64,000 bases of DNA from Azospira sp. I13 (GTDB lineage Bacteria; Pseudomonadota; Gammaproteobacteria; Burkholderiales; Rhodocyclaceae): contig NZ_BFBP01000003.1 in NCBI RefSeq assembly GCF_003112695.1, positions 328,460 through 392,459 on the forward strand. The letters run 5' to 3'. Shown here in pieces: positions 1-7,380 of this stretch (the first letter of the stretch is position 1; the number at the start of each line of letters is the position of its first letter). Under the pieces are notes generated by a model that made no database searches, had not been told where the DNA came from, and saw nothing but the letters and a program-made list of their open reading frames with translations. Both the position numbers and the translations under genes were made by a program.

Positions 1-56
1 GAGGCGCGAATTATAGGTTTCAATCCAAAACGCGTCAATTGGCTTGAGAAAAAAAT

Positions 57-1823
57 ATGGATACGAATCTGATCTACGAAAAGACCGCTGCCGGCGAGGA
101 GGCCATGCGACAGCGGACCCGTTTGGTGCAGCGCCACATTCGTATGGTGCTGATCCTGGTGGATGGGCGGACCAGTGTCAGCGAGTTGGCCACCAAGGTG
201 GGCAATCCCGGCCTGGTGGAGTCCGCCCTGGCTGATCTGGAGCGGGATGGCTTCATCGCCCCGCTGCTCGAACAGCCCTCGGTCTGGGACAAGGGCACGG
301 CCGTGGTGCAGAAGGTGAAGGACGTGGCCATCAGCCAGTTTTCCACCTTCGGCAATACCCCGGCCGATGCTGCCGGCGACGACTTCGCCCAGCCCCAGGA
401 CCGGGAGCCCGAGCCCATTCCCCTGCCCGGCGAAACCTCGCCGGAACCGCCCAGGGTCGAGAAAAAGGCCCCGCCCACCGTGGCCTGGCTGGCTGGCTGG
501 AAGAACGGCGATGGCGGCGGCAAGGAAACCACCACCAATGCTACCGCTGCCCGCAAGGTGCCGGCCGGCGAAGACACCGGCATCCGCCCCATCCGCCGGC
601 CCGGCAGCCGGCCGATGGGCAAGGGCAGCAAGCTGGCCCTGGGGGTGGCGCTCCTTCTCGGCCTGGGAGTGGCGGTGGTCGGCCTCTATCCCTACGACAG
701 CCATCGCCCCGAGGCCGAGGCCGTGCTGACCCGCTTGCTGGGCCAGCCGGTCACCGCCAGCCACCTGGGCGTGACCTTCCTGCCCAAGCCCGGCCTGGTG
801 CTGGAAGGGGTGCGCATCGGCAATGGCGACCCGGGTACGGTGGCCCGGCTGCAATTTGTTCCTGAGTTGGGCAATCCCGGCCACCTCAAGGAAGTGGAAA
901 TCGTCGGCGCCCGCCTGCCCCTTTCCTCCCTGGCCGCGTTGCCGGACTGGCTGCGGGGTGCCGGCGGTGCCCGTCTGCAGGTTTCCCATGTGGTCTTCCA
1001 GGATCTGGCCCTGCAGGCCGGCCCCCTGGCGGTGGAAGGACTCTCCGGCACGCTGGGGTTGGGGGAGGGCGGCACCTTGCAGCAGTTGGCCCTGCAGAAC
1101 GGTGACCACAGCCTTTCCCTCGAAGTGCGGCCGACCCAGGGCGGCGTCCAGCTTGCCCTGGATGGCCAGGGCTGGGAGCCGGTGAAGGGCAGCGGCCTGC
1201 GTTTCGATGCCTTGAATGCCCAGGGGCTGGTAACCAGCGAACGGCTGGATTTCTCCAAAATCGAAGGCCGCCTGCTGGAAGGCCAGTTCAGCGCCTCCCT
1301 GGCCCTGTCCTGGGGCAACGGCATCAAGCTGGATGGCGACAGCCTGTTCAAGCATCTTTCCGCCCGCCGTCTGAGCCAGGCAGTGGGCCAACTCACCGGC
1401 CAGGGCTGGAAGCTGGAGGGCGAGGTGGACGGCCGTCTGCGCCTGACCGCCCGGGCGCCGGACTGGTCCCGCCTGGGCAGCCAGTTGCAGGGTGAAGGCA
1501 GCTTCGGCGTTGGCCGCGGCATCCTCTTCGCCGATCTGGCCGAAGCCGTGCGGCGGGCCAGCAGCGAGCCCCTGCATGGCGGCGAAACCCGCTTCGAGCA
1601 GTTGAGCGTCAACCTGCGCTTCGACGGCCAGGGCACCCGCCTCTCGGACCTGCGCATTGCCGCCGGCCTGCTCAAGGCCGCCGGCAACCTGGCGGTGACG
1701 CCCAAGGGTGAGCTTTCCGGCGGGCTGGACGTACAGATCGGCGGCCGCGGCAATCTCCTGCAAATGCCAGTGACGGTGAGCGGCAGCGTCGCCGACCCGG
1801 TCGTGCGGGGCGCGCGGCGCTGA
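57..1823 (+). CDS. AsmA-like membrane protein with N-terminal winged-helix-like region
   Basis: The 588-residue product has three parts. Residues 1-85 are charged and look like a small winged-helix segment (repeated L/V spacing ending in LERDGFIAPL). Residues about 86-190 are a Pro/Glu-rich linker. One hydrophobic segment follows at about 192-212, then a long beta-rich region whose C-terminus resembles the AsmA/DUF748 family (envelope proteins linked to outer-membrane lipid homeostasis). The topology predicts a cytoplasmic N-terminus and a large periplasmic C-terminus. The ATG at 57 follows a weak purine tract. The stop overlaps the next start by one base (TGATG), so the two genes are probably coupled. 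The AsmA assignment is from general pattern, and the role of the N-terminal domain is unknown. Confidence 0.7.
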   Translation: MDTNLIYEKTAAGEEAMRQRTRLVQRHIRMVLILVDGRTSVSELATKVGNPGLVESALADLERDGFIAPLLEQPSVWDKGTAVVQKVKDVAISQFSTFGNTPADAAGDDFAQPQDREPEPIPLPGETSPEPPRVEKKAPPTVAWLAGWKNGDGGGKETTTNATAARKVPAGEDTGIRPIRRPGSRPMGKGSKLALGVALLLGLGVAVVGLYPYDSHRPEAEAVLTRLLGQPVTASHLGVTFLPKPGLVLEGVRIGNGDPGTVARLQFVPELGNPGHLKEVEIVGARLPLSSLAALPDWLRGAGGARLQVSHVVFQDLALQAGPLAVEGLSGTLGLGEGGTLQQLALQNGDHSLSLEVRPTQGGVQLALDGQGWEPVKGSGLRFDALNAQGLVTSERLDFSKIEGRLLEGQFSASLALSWGNGIKLDGDSLFKHLSARRLSQAVGQLTGQGWKLEGEVDGRLRLTARAPDWSRLGSQLQGEGSFGVGRGILFADLAEAVRRASSEPLHGGETRFEQLSVNLRFDGQGTRLSDLRIAAGLLKAAGNLAVTPKGELSGGLDVQIGGRGNLLQMPVTVSGSVADPVVRGARR

Positions 1824-2593
1824 TGCCCACGGAAGTCGGTGGTTTCTCTGTCGCCTGGCTGCTCAGCAACAGCGCGGCGGCCCTGCTGCTGCCGCCGGGC
1901 AACGGTCTGGGCCTGCTCTTGCTGGCTTTTCTCGGCCGCCACCGATTTCCCCGTCTGGCCCTCAGCCTGGGCCTGGCCGGTGGTTTGTTGCTGGCAGTGC
2001 TTTCCCTGCCGGCAGTGGGCAATGCCCTGATCCGCCATCTCGAAGCGCCGCCCCTGGCCGCCGGGCCGGTCCAGGCCGGCGCCATCGTGGTGCTGGGGGG
2101 CGGCCGTTACCGGGAGGCGCCGGAATACGGCAGCGATACCGTAGCGGCGGAAACCCTGATGCGCCTGCGCTACGCCGCCCTGTTGCAGCGTCGCACCGGC
2201 CTGCCCCTGCTGGTGGCCGGCGGCGCTCCCGATGGGGGCGTAGTGAGCGAGGCCGAGGCCATGGCCCGCACCTTGAAAGAGGATTTCCGGGTGCCGGTGC
2301 GCTGGATCGAGGGGGAGTCAGTGGATACCCGGGAAAACGCCGTCAATGCCGCCCGCCTGCTGGGGGAGGCCGGCATCGGCCGGGTGCTCCTGGTGAGCCA
2401 CGCCTGGCATCTGCCCCGGGCCGCAGAATCCTTTCGCCGTGCCGGCCTGCAGGTGGTGCCAGCCCCCACCGCCTTCCAGCGCGAGGCGGCTACGCCCCTC
2501 GATTACCTGCCCCAGGCCGAAGGGCTGCGCCGCTCCCGCATTGCCCTGCGGGAATGGCTGGGGCGTTTCACCTACTGGCTGCGGGGCGGCTAG
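1823..2593 (+). CDS. YdcF/SanA/ElyC family (DUF218) membrane protein
   Basis: This 256-residue protein has two hydrophobic segments in residues 1-65 and then a DUF218 domain. Family hallmarks are AIVVLGGGRY near residue 90, a LLVAGG loop followed by SEAEAM near 135-150, the VDTRENAVNAA segment near 168-178, and LLVSHAWHLPRA near 190-201. E. coli relatives (ElyC, SanA, YdcF) act in envelope integrity and vancomycin resistance, but the biochemical reaction is not settled. The start overlaps the stop of the upstream AsmA-like gene by one base, so the two are almost certainly co-transcribed, which fits a shared envelope role. Confidence 0.85.
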   Translation: MPTEVGGFSVAWLLSNSAAALLLPPGNGLGLLLLAFLGRHRFPRLALSLGLAGGLLLAVLSLPAVGNALIRHLEAPPLAAGPVQAGAIVVLGGGRYREAPEYGSDTVAAETLMRLRYAALLQRRTGLPLLVAGGAPDGGVVSEAEAMARTLKEDFRVPVRWIEGESVDTRENAVNAARLLGEAGIGRVLLVSHAWHLPRAAESFRRAGLQVVPAPTAFQREAATPLDYLPQAEGLRRSRIALREWLGRFTYWLRGG

Positions 2594-2689
2594 GCGCACC
2601 GCAGGCGGCTTGATCTTTCCGTTTCAGGCCGGGGTTTGCCCCTGTCAGGCGCTCTGCAAAAGCCGCGGCTAATCCCGCTACAACCCGGC

Positions 2690-2711
2690 GATTACTCGGC
2701 GATTACTCGGC
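2690..2711. repeat. 11-bp perfect tandem duplication
   Basis: The unit GATTACTCGGC occurs twice head to tail (2690-2700 and 2701-2711) in the 205-bp space between the YdcF gene and the end of the hydrolase gene. It is one of a set of 11/12-bp tandem units found through the window. No function can be assigned. Confidence 0.85.
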
Positions 2712-2798
2712 AAAACCGCCGCAGTCTTTCCGCTGTAACTTCGCAGCAAGCCCACAACAACGCCGCGATGACTTCTGCCGTCGTTTCGGCCCGCCGCC

Positions 2799-3641
2799 TC
2801 AGGCAGCCACCGGTAGCGTGGCCGTCTGGGGGTTGGCCAAGGCCTGGTTCAGGAATTTCAGGGTTTCATCGGCCACCCGGCGTCGTTCGTTGTCCAGGGT
2901 GATGATGTGGTAACTGTCGTCCAGCACTACCCGGCGGCGCAGTTCGGCGCTGACGTGGTGATAGACGAAATTGGCGCTGCGCAGGCTGGCCACGTCGTCT
3001 TCCCGGGAATGGATGACCAGGGTCGGGCTGCCCACTTCCGGCAACTCCCGCTTCAGGGTGCCGATCAGGCGCCGGGCCTGGTAGATGCCGTTCATGGGCA
3101 GGTGGGCGGCGCCGGCGTCAGAAATCTGCCGCGCTTCCATGTCCCGGGAAACCCGGGCCCGCATCCGCGGATTCTTCAGGCCGAAGGGGTAGCGTTCCCG
3201 GTAGGTGTAAAGGTGGCGCAGAGGCGTGTAATAGCCCAGGGGCAGGAGAAAGCGGTACCAGGGAATGCTCCAGCCGTCGTAGAACAACGTCGTGGCCAGG
3301 GCAATCACCGCCGCCACCCGGGCACCCTGGCGGGCTGCCAGGTGCAGGGCCAGGTCGGCGCCGATGCACAGGCCGCCCACCACCACCTGGCGGTAGCTGG
3401 CCTGCAGGCGGGTGAATTCCCGCTCCACCTCGGCGTACCAGGCTTCCCAGGTATGGGCGGCGTAGGGCACGCTGCCGCAGCCGCCTTCCCCCACCGAATA
3501 GCCGGAGAATTCGGGAATGCGCACGTGGTAGCCGGCCTTCTCCAAAATCTTGCCCAGGGGCGACATCTCGGCGGGGTTGCTGTACAGGCCATGGATGAGT
3601 AGCACCGCTACCTCACCCGGGGGGCTTTGCTGGAAGGTCAA
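2799..3641 (-). CDS. Alpha/beta-hydrolase with Cys at the nucleophile elbow
   Basis: This 280-residue protein has an alpha/beta-hydrolase layout: the oxyanion-hole strand VAVLLIHGLYSNPAEM (residues 11-26), a nucleophile elbow GGLCIGAD with Cys92 where most family members have Ser, an acid candidate in SREDDV (Asp215/216), and His245 in SYHII. Cys is known as nucleophile in dienelactone hydrolases, but overall this reads more like a carboxylesterase/lysophospholipase-type family. The start is TTG at 3641, with AAGGAG eight bases upstream and no ATG until about residue 26. It lies 248 bp downstream of menD on the same strand. A MenH-like role is conceivable, but no MenH signature is seen. The substrate is unknown. 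Confidence 0.75.
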   Translation of the reverse strand: MTFQQSPPGEVAVLLIHGLYSNPAEMSPLGKILEKAGYHVRIPEFSGYSVGEGGCGSVPYAAHTWEAWYAEVEREFTRLQASYRQVVVGGLCIGADLALHLAARQGARVAAVIALATTLFYDGWSIPWYRFLLPLGYYTPLRHLYTYRERYPFGLKNPRMRARVSRDMEARQISDAGAAHLPMNGIYQARRLIGTLKRELPEVGSPTLVIHSREDDVASLRSANFVYHHVSAELRRRVVLDDSYHIITLDNERRRVADETLKFLNQALANPQTATLPVAA

Positions 3642-3699
3642 TTGCAGCGCTCCTTGCCGGTGGACCGGCGTTTGGGTGGCGCTATCCTAGTGGCGCGGA

Positions 3700-3743
3700 C
3701 TGACCCACCACTGACCCTGCGCTGACCCCAAACTGACCCGCAA
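3700..3743. repeat. Four CTGACCC motifs at exact 11-bp spacing
   Basis: CTGACCC begins at 3700, 3711, 3722 and 3733, each followed by four variable bases. On the minus strand this is four GGGTCAG boxes lying 59-98 bp upstream of the hydrolase start. An 11-bp period puts the boxes on nearly the same helix face, which would suit cooperative protein binding. A decayed 11-bp minisatellite would look the same. Confidence 0.7.
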
Positions 3744-3760
3744 AACGCTGTAATTGCCTG

Positions 3761-3849
3761 GGTTTTGCCCCTGTCATGCCGCGGTTATGCCCCTGTCTTT
3801 TTCCCCTCGTTTCCCGCCCGTCTCCCACCCGTCTCCCGCCCGCCTCCAC
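3761..3849. repeat. Second 11-bp-phased repeat block in the menD-hydrolase gap
   Basis: GGTTTTGCCCCTGTC (3761-3775) and GGTTATGCCCCTGTC (3783-3797) lie 22 bp apart. Four related 11-bp units follow: 3806-3816, CCCGTCTCCCA at 3817-3827, CCCGTCTCCCG at 3828-3838, and 3839-3849. The TTTGCCCCTGTC motif also appears once beyond the other end of the hydrolase gene, near 2635. The rest of the menD-hydrolase gap shows no gene. Confidence 0.7.
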
Positions 3850-3889
3850 CATTGCGGCAGAAGCTTTTCCACCTTGGGTGCCTTCGCTC

Positions 3890-5677
3890 TCAGGTGGCTC
3901 CGGGCGTCTGGAAGGCGGACCAGTAATGGCGATGCCGGGCCACGCTGGCAGCCCGGTCTACCACCGCTTCGATGAGCCAGGGGCCGCCCGCTGCCAGGGC
4001 CTCGGCCAGGGCTGCCTGCAACTGGGGGCGGCTGCTTACGCGGCGGTGGGGCACGCCATAGGCGGCGGCGCCGTGGGCGAGATCGAGGCTTACTGGCGTC
4101 AGCCAGCCCTGTTCAAATTCGGGCAACTGGCGTTGCGGCAGATATTCGAAGATGCCGCCGCCGCCGTTGTTGATCACCACCAGTAGGCAATCCAGGCCCC
4201 AGGCGGCGCTCAGGGCGTTGAGGTCGTGGTGGGCGGCCAGGTCCCCGAGCAGGGCGGCGGTCCAGCGGCCTTCCCGGCGGCCGGCGGCGGCCAGGCCCAG
4301 GGCGGTGGAAAACTGCCCGTCGATGCCGCTGGCACCCCGGTTGCCGTGGCTTTCCAGGGGCCGGGGGCACAGGCCGGAGAAAGCATCGCCGTCCCGCACT
4401 GCCATGGAATTGCCCCACAGCAGGCGGCTGTCGGGGGGCAGGGCGGCCAGGGTGTCGCTGACCACGGCGGCTTCCCACAGGGTGTCGCCCGCTTCCGCCA
4501 GACAGCTGCCGGCCCGGGCGGCGGCGGCCTGTTCCGCCGCCTGCCAGGGGGGCAGCCAGTCGGCGGGGGCCGGCGCGCTGACGGCGTCGGCCAGGGCGGT
4601 GGCCGTGGCGGCGGCGCTGCCCCGCAGCAACTGGCTGGTGCGGCGTTCCGGGTCGGGCCAGCGGCCCTGGCCCTCCACCAGCAACAGCTCCGTGCCGGCG
4701 GCCAGGCAGCGGCCCAGCCAGGTTTGTACGACCCGGCTCAGGGGGGCGCTGCCGAAGCGCAGCACCCAGGCCGGGGCCATGGCGGCAAAGTCCGGGCGGC
4801 GCAGCAGGGCTTCGCCGTGGGCCAGCAGATGCTCCGGGGCGGGGGCCGTGGCAGCGCCGTAGCGCAGGTCCGAGAGGGGCTCCACCAGCACCGGGCAGGC
4901 CAGGCCCTTGGCCAGGGAGGCCAGGGTCTGGGCGAAGATTTGGGACTGGCCCCGCTGTCGCTCCAGGGGGGGCAGGGCGCCGGCAATGATGACCCCGGGT
5001 CGCCCGGAGAGGTGCGCCGCTGCTTGTTCTATGGCATGGGGGTCGGGGAGAACCAAGGGGGGCGCCACTTCCAGGCCGGTGGGCAGGGAGAATGGCGTCC
5101 CTTCTGCCTCTCCAGCCAGGGTTTCTGAAGGGAGCGAAGGCAGCAACGGCTCGCGGAAGGGCACATTGACGTGCACCGGCCCCGGGCAGGGCCAGCCGCA
5201 ATCGGCCACCAGGCGGGCAGCCAGGGTGTGCACCTGGGGGGGCTGAAAATCCGCTTCCGGCGTGCCCAGGGCGTGGGCGGCGCGGACGAAGCCGCCGAAC
5301 AGCCGCAGCTGGTCCACCGTCTGGTTGGCGCCCCAGCCGTGCAGTTCCGGGGGCCGGTCGGCAGAAAGGAGCAGCAGGGGCACCTGGCCGGCGTCGGCCT
5401 CGATCACCGCCGGCAGCCAGTGGGCCGGGGCGGAGCCGGAGGTGCACAGCAGGGCCACCGGCCTGCCGCTGGCCTTGGCCAGGCCCAGGGCGAAAAAGGC
5501 CGCGGAGCGTTCATCCACCAGCACATGGCAGCGCACCTCAGGCTGGCGCAGCAGGGCCAGGGTCAGGGGGCTGGAACGGGCGCCGGGGGAAATCACGGCA
5601 TCGCTGAGGCCAGCCGCCGCCAGCCCGGCGACGAAGTGGCGGGACCACTGCAGATTGAGCAGGCCGGTGTCGGTCAT
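3890..5677 (-). CDS. menD: MenD, SEPHCHC synthase (menaquinone biosynthesis)
   Basis: This thiamine-diphosphate enzyme (595 aa; E. coli MenD is about 556) adds 2-oxoglutarate-derived succinic semialdehyde to isochorismate. The N-terminal pyrimidine-binding domain shows SPGARSSPL (about residues 30-38), VDERSAAFFALGLAKASG with the catalytic-type Glu near 55, and the ADRPPEL...GANQTVDQ loop near 106-122. The C-terminal diphosphate-binding part shows LLGDLAAHHDLNAL and VVINNGGGGIFEYLPQ (about 476-512). The ATG at 5677 was chosen because it starts the conserved core and overlaps the menF stop as ATGA. It is the last gene of menE-menF-menD. Confidence 0.93.
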   Translation of the reverse strand: MTDTGLLNLQWSRHFVAGLAAAGLSDAVISPGARSSPLTLALLRQPEVRCHVLVDERSAAFFALGLAKASGRPVALLCTSGSAPAHWLPAVIEADAGQVPLLLLSADRPPELHGWGANQTVDQLRLFGGFVRAAHALGTPEADFQPPQVHTLAARLVADCGWPCPGPVHVNVPFREPLLPSLPSETLAGEAEGTPFSLPTGLEVAPPLVLPDPHAIEQAAAHLSGRPGVIIAGALPPLERQRGQSQIFAQTLASLAKGLACPVLVEPLSDLRYGAATAPAPEHLLAHGEALLRRPDFAAMAPAWVLRFGSAPLSRVVQTWLGRCLAAGTELLLVEGQGRWPDPERRTSQLLRGSAAATATALADAVSAPAPADWLPPWQAAEQAAAARAGSCLAEAGDTLWEAAVVSDTLAALPPDSRLLWGNSMAVRDGDAFSGLCPRPLESHGNRGASGIDGQFSTALGLAAAGRREGRWTAALLGDLAAHHDLNALSAAWGLDCLLVVINNGGGGIFEYLPQRQLPEFEQGWLTPVSLDLAHGAAAYGVPHRRVSSRPQLQAALAEALAAGGPWLIEAVVDRAASVARHRHYWSAFQTPGAT

Positions 5678-7380
5678 GGGGTGTTTCCACGGGAGGATCG
5701 GGGCGCGGGGCGGCAGGCGGCAGCGGCAGGGTGGGGCGTTGCCGTGCCGGGGCTGGCGGCGAAACCTGCCGTGTGCAGCGCATCGAGCATGGCGGCCAGC
5801 TTGGCTTCGGTTTCGGCCAGTTCCTGGGCTGGGTCGGAACCGGCGACGATGCCGGCGCCGGCCTGCAATTCCGCCTCCCGGCCCTGCAGGTTGGCACAGC
5901 GCAGGGGCACCGCCAGGGTGCCGTTGCCGGCCGGGTCGATCCAGCCCAGGCCGCCGCTGTACCAGCAGGGGCGGGCCTCCCGGTGGGCTTGCAGCCATTC
6001 CCGGGCGGTCTGGGCCGGCCAGCCGCCGACGGCAGGGGTGGGATGCAGGCGGGCGGCCAGGTCGAGCAGGCCCACGCCCTCGGCTGCCCGGCCGCGAAAG
6101 GCGGTGCGCAGGTGGGAGAGCCCCCGGCTGCCCGGCAGTTGCAGCACATCCGCCGGGGCCATGGATAGCTCGGCGCAGAGGGGCGCCAGGGTGCGGTGGA
6201 TGGCCTCGGCCACCCAGCCGTGTTCCCGCTGGTTCTTTTCGGTGCCGAGGGGGGCGTCGGCGCCCCAGCTGGTGCCGGCCAGGGCTTCCGTTTCCAGTTG
6301 GCCGCCGCGCAGGGTGAGCAGGCGTTCCGGCGTGGCGCCGAGGAAAGTGCCACGGCCATGGCCCACGGCAAACACCGTGCAGCCGGGCTGCTGCCGGGCC
6401 AGGGTGGCGAAAAGGGACGCAAAAAGGGAGGCAAAAAGGCTGGCAGGACAAGGCAGGGCGGGGCCGGCAGTGCGGTGGATGGCGCCGCGGATCGCCGCTT
6501 CTGGATTTGCCTGCCCAGCGTCGGGGGATGCCGGCGATGCCTGGGCCAGCAGGCGCACGCGGCGGGAGAGCACCACTTTATCCACCGTGCCGGCTGCGAT
6601 GGCGGCCAGGGCGGCCCGGGTGCGGGCGAGAAAGGCCCGGTCGGTGACCGGCGCCGGTGGCCGATGCCAGCGGGGGGCGTCAGAGGCAACGTCGCCGTGG
6701 GCCGCGCTATGGGCTGCGTTATGGATGCCAGCAGAGGCACCGGCAGGGGCCGATTCTTGGGCAAGCATTTGCCCTAGGCTTGCCCAGAGGCTCTGCCACT
6801 CCGCCAGGGCCTGGGGGGCGGCGCTGGCGCTGGTGGAAAGGATCAGCCGCTGGGCGTCTCCCTGCCGCCGCAGCAGCAGGGCCGGCACCCGCAGGCGGGC
6901 ATTGGGCAGGGGGTCGGCGCTGTCGGGCCGGTCGTAAAAAGCGAAGCCCAGGTGGGCCAGGGGGCCGGGCGGGGTACTGCGTGTCGCCGGGGGCGCGCTG
7001 TCGTGGGCGCGGCCCGGGACCGGCGCTGAATTCGGCGAGCGGCTGGCCTGCTTTTCAGGGGCGATGCTTGATTCCCCGTCAGCAGGGCACAGGTCGCGCT
7101 GCTGCCAGCGGGCGGCCAGCCCCTGCCAGCCGGCGTTGAGGGCGGCAAAGCGGCCAGGGCCGGCGCTTTCCACGGTGAAGGCGCTGCCCAGGGCCAGCCA
7201 GGCGTCGCCCGGCCGCTGCCAGGCCAGGCTTTCCGGCCCTGCCAGATAGGCAGGGGGTGGCAGGTCGTCGGCGGGCAGGCTGAAACTGAGCAGGTCCGTG
7301 GGCCGGGCGGTGGCGGCCAGGGCCTCCAACTCTTGGGCCAGGTTCGGGTAGCGGCACAGCAGGGGCGGCAGGAAACTCAT
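5674..7380 (-). CDS. menF: MenF-type isochorismate synthase
   Basis: This chorismate-binding enzyme makes isochorismate, the substrate of MenD. Conserved family stretches are FLGATPERLL, ETEALAGT (about residues 360-368), KNQREHGWV, HPTPAVGG and the C-terminal CWYSGGLGW and GAGIVAGSDPAQELAETEAK. At 568 aa it is much longer than E. coli MenF (about 430). The extra length includes Pro/Ala-rich insertions and SLFASLFASLFA, encoded by a 12-bp tandem repeat. An Ent/Pch-type salicylate role is less likely because it sits between menE and menD with ATGA overlaps on both sides, which implies coupled translation. Confidence 0.9.
   Translation of the reverse strand: MSFLPPLLCRYPNLAQELEALAATARPTDLLSFSLPADDLPPPAYLAGPESLAWQRPGDAWLALGSAFTVESAGPGRFAALNAGWQGLAARWQQRDLCPADGESSIAPEKQASRSPNSAPVPGRAHDSAPPATRSTPPGPLAHLGFAFYDRPDSADPLPNARLRVPALLLRRQGDAQRLILSTSASAAPQALAEWQSLWASLGQMLAQESAPAGASAGIHNAAHSAAHGDVASDAPRWHRPPAPVTDRAFLARTRAALAAIAAGTVDKVVLSRRVRLLAQASPASPDAGQANPEAAIRGAIHRTAGPALPCPASLFASLFASLFATLARQQPGCTVFAVGHGRGTFLGATPERLLTLRGGQLETEALAGTSWGADAPLGTEKNQREHGWVAEAIHRTLAPLCAELSMAPADVLQLPGSRGLSHLRTAFRGRAAEGVGLLDLAARLHPTPAVGGWPAQTAREWLQAHREARPCWYSGGLGWIDPAGNGTLAVPLRCANLQGREAELQAGAGIVAGSDPAQELAETEAKLAAMLDALHTAGFAASPGTATPHPAAAACRPAPRSSRGNTP
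6406..6441. repeat. 12-bp x3 coding repeat in menF
   Basis: Three near-identical 12-bp units: GGCGAAAAGGGA (6406-6417), CGCAAAAAGGGA (6418-6429) and GGCAAAAAGGCT (6430-6441). On the coding strand each gives one SLFA tetrapeptide. Because the unit is a multiple of three, copy-number change would keep the reading frame. Confidence 0.85.
6699..6722. repeat. 12-bp x2 coding repeat in menF
   Basis: GGGCCGCGCTAT (6699-6710) is followed directly by GGGCTGCGTTAT (6711-6722). On the minus strand it encodes part of a non-conserved Ala/His-rich linker of MenF (NAAHSAAHG). Confidence 0.75.

Noticed and set aside
692..2085. Long open frames on the minus strand opposite the AsmA-like and YdcF genes
   Set aside because: They are typical antisense shadows in GC-rich DNA: Arg/Pro/Ala-rich composition and no family motifs, while the plus strand has clear conserved domains.
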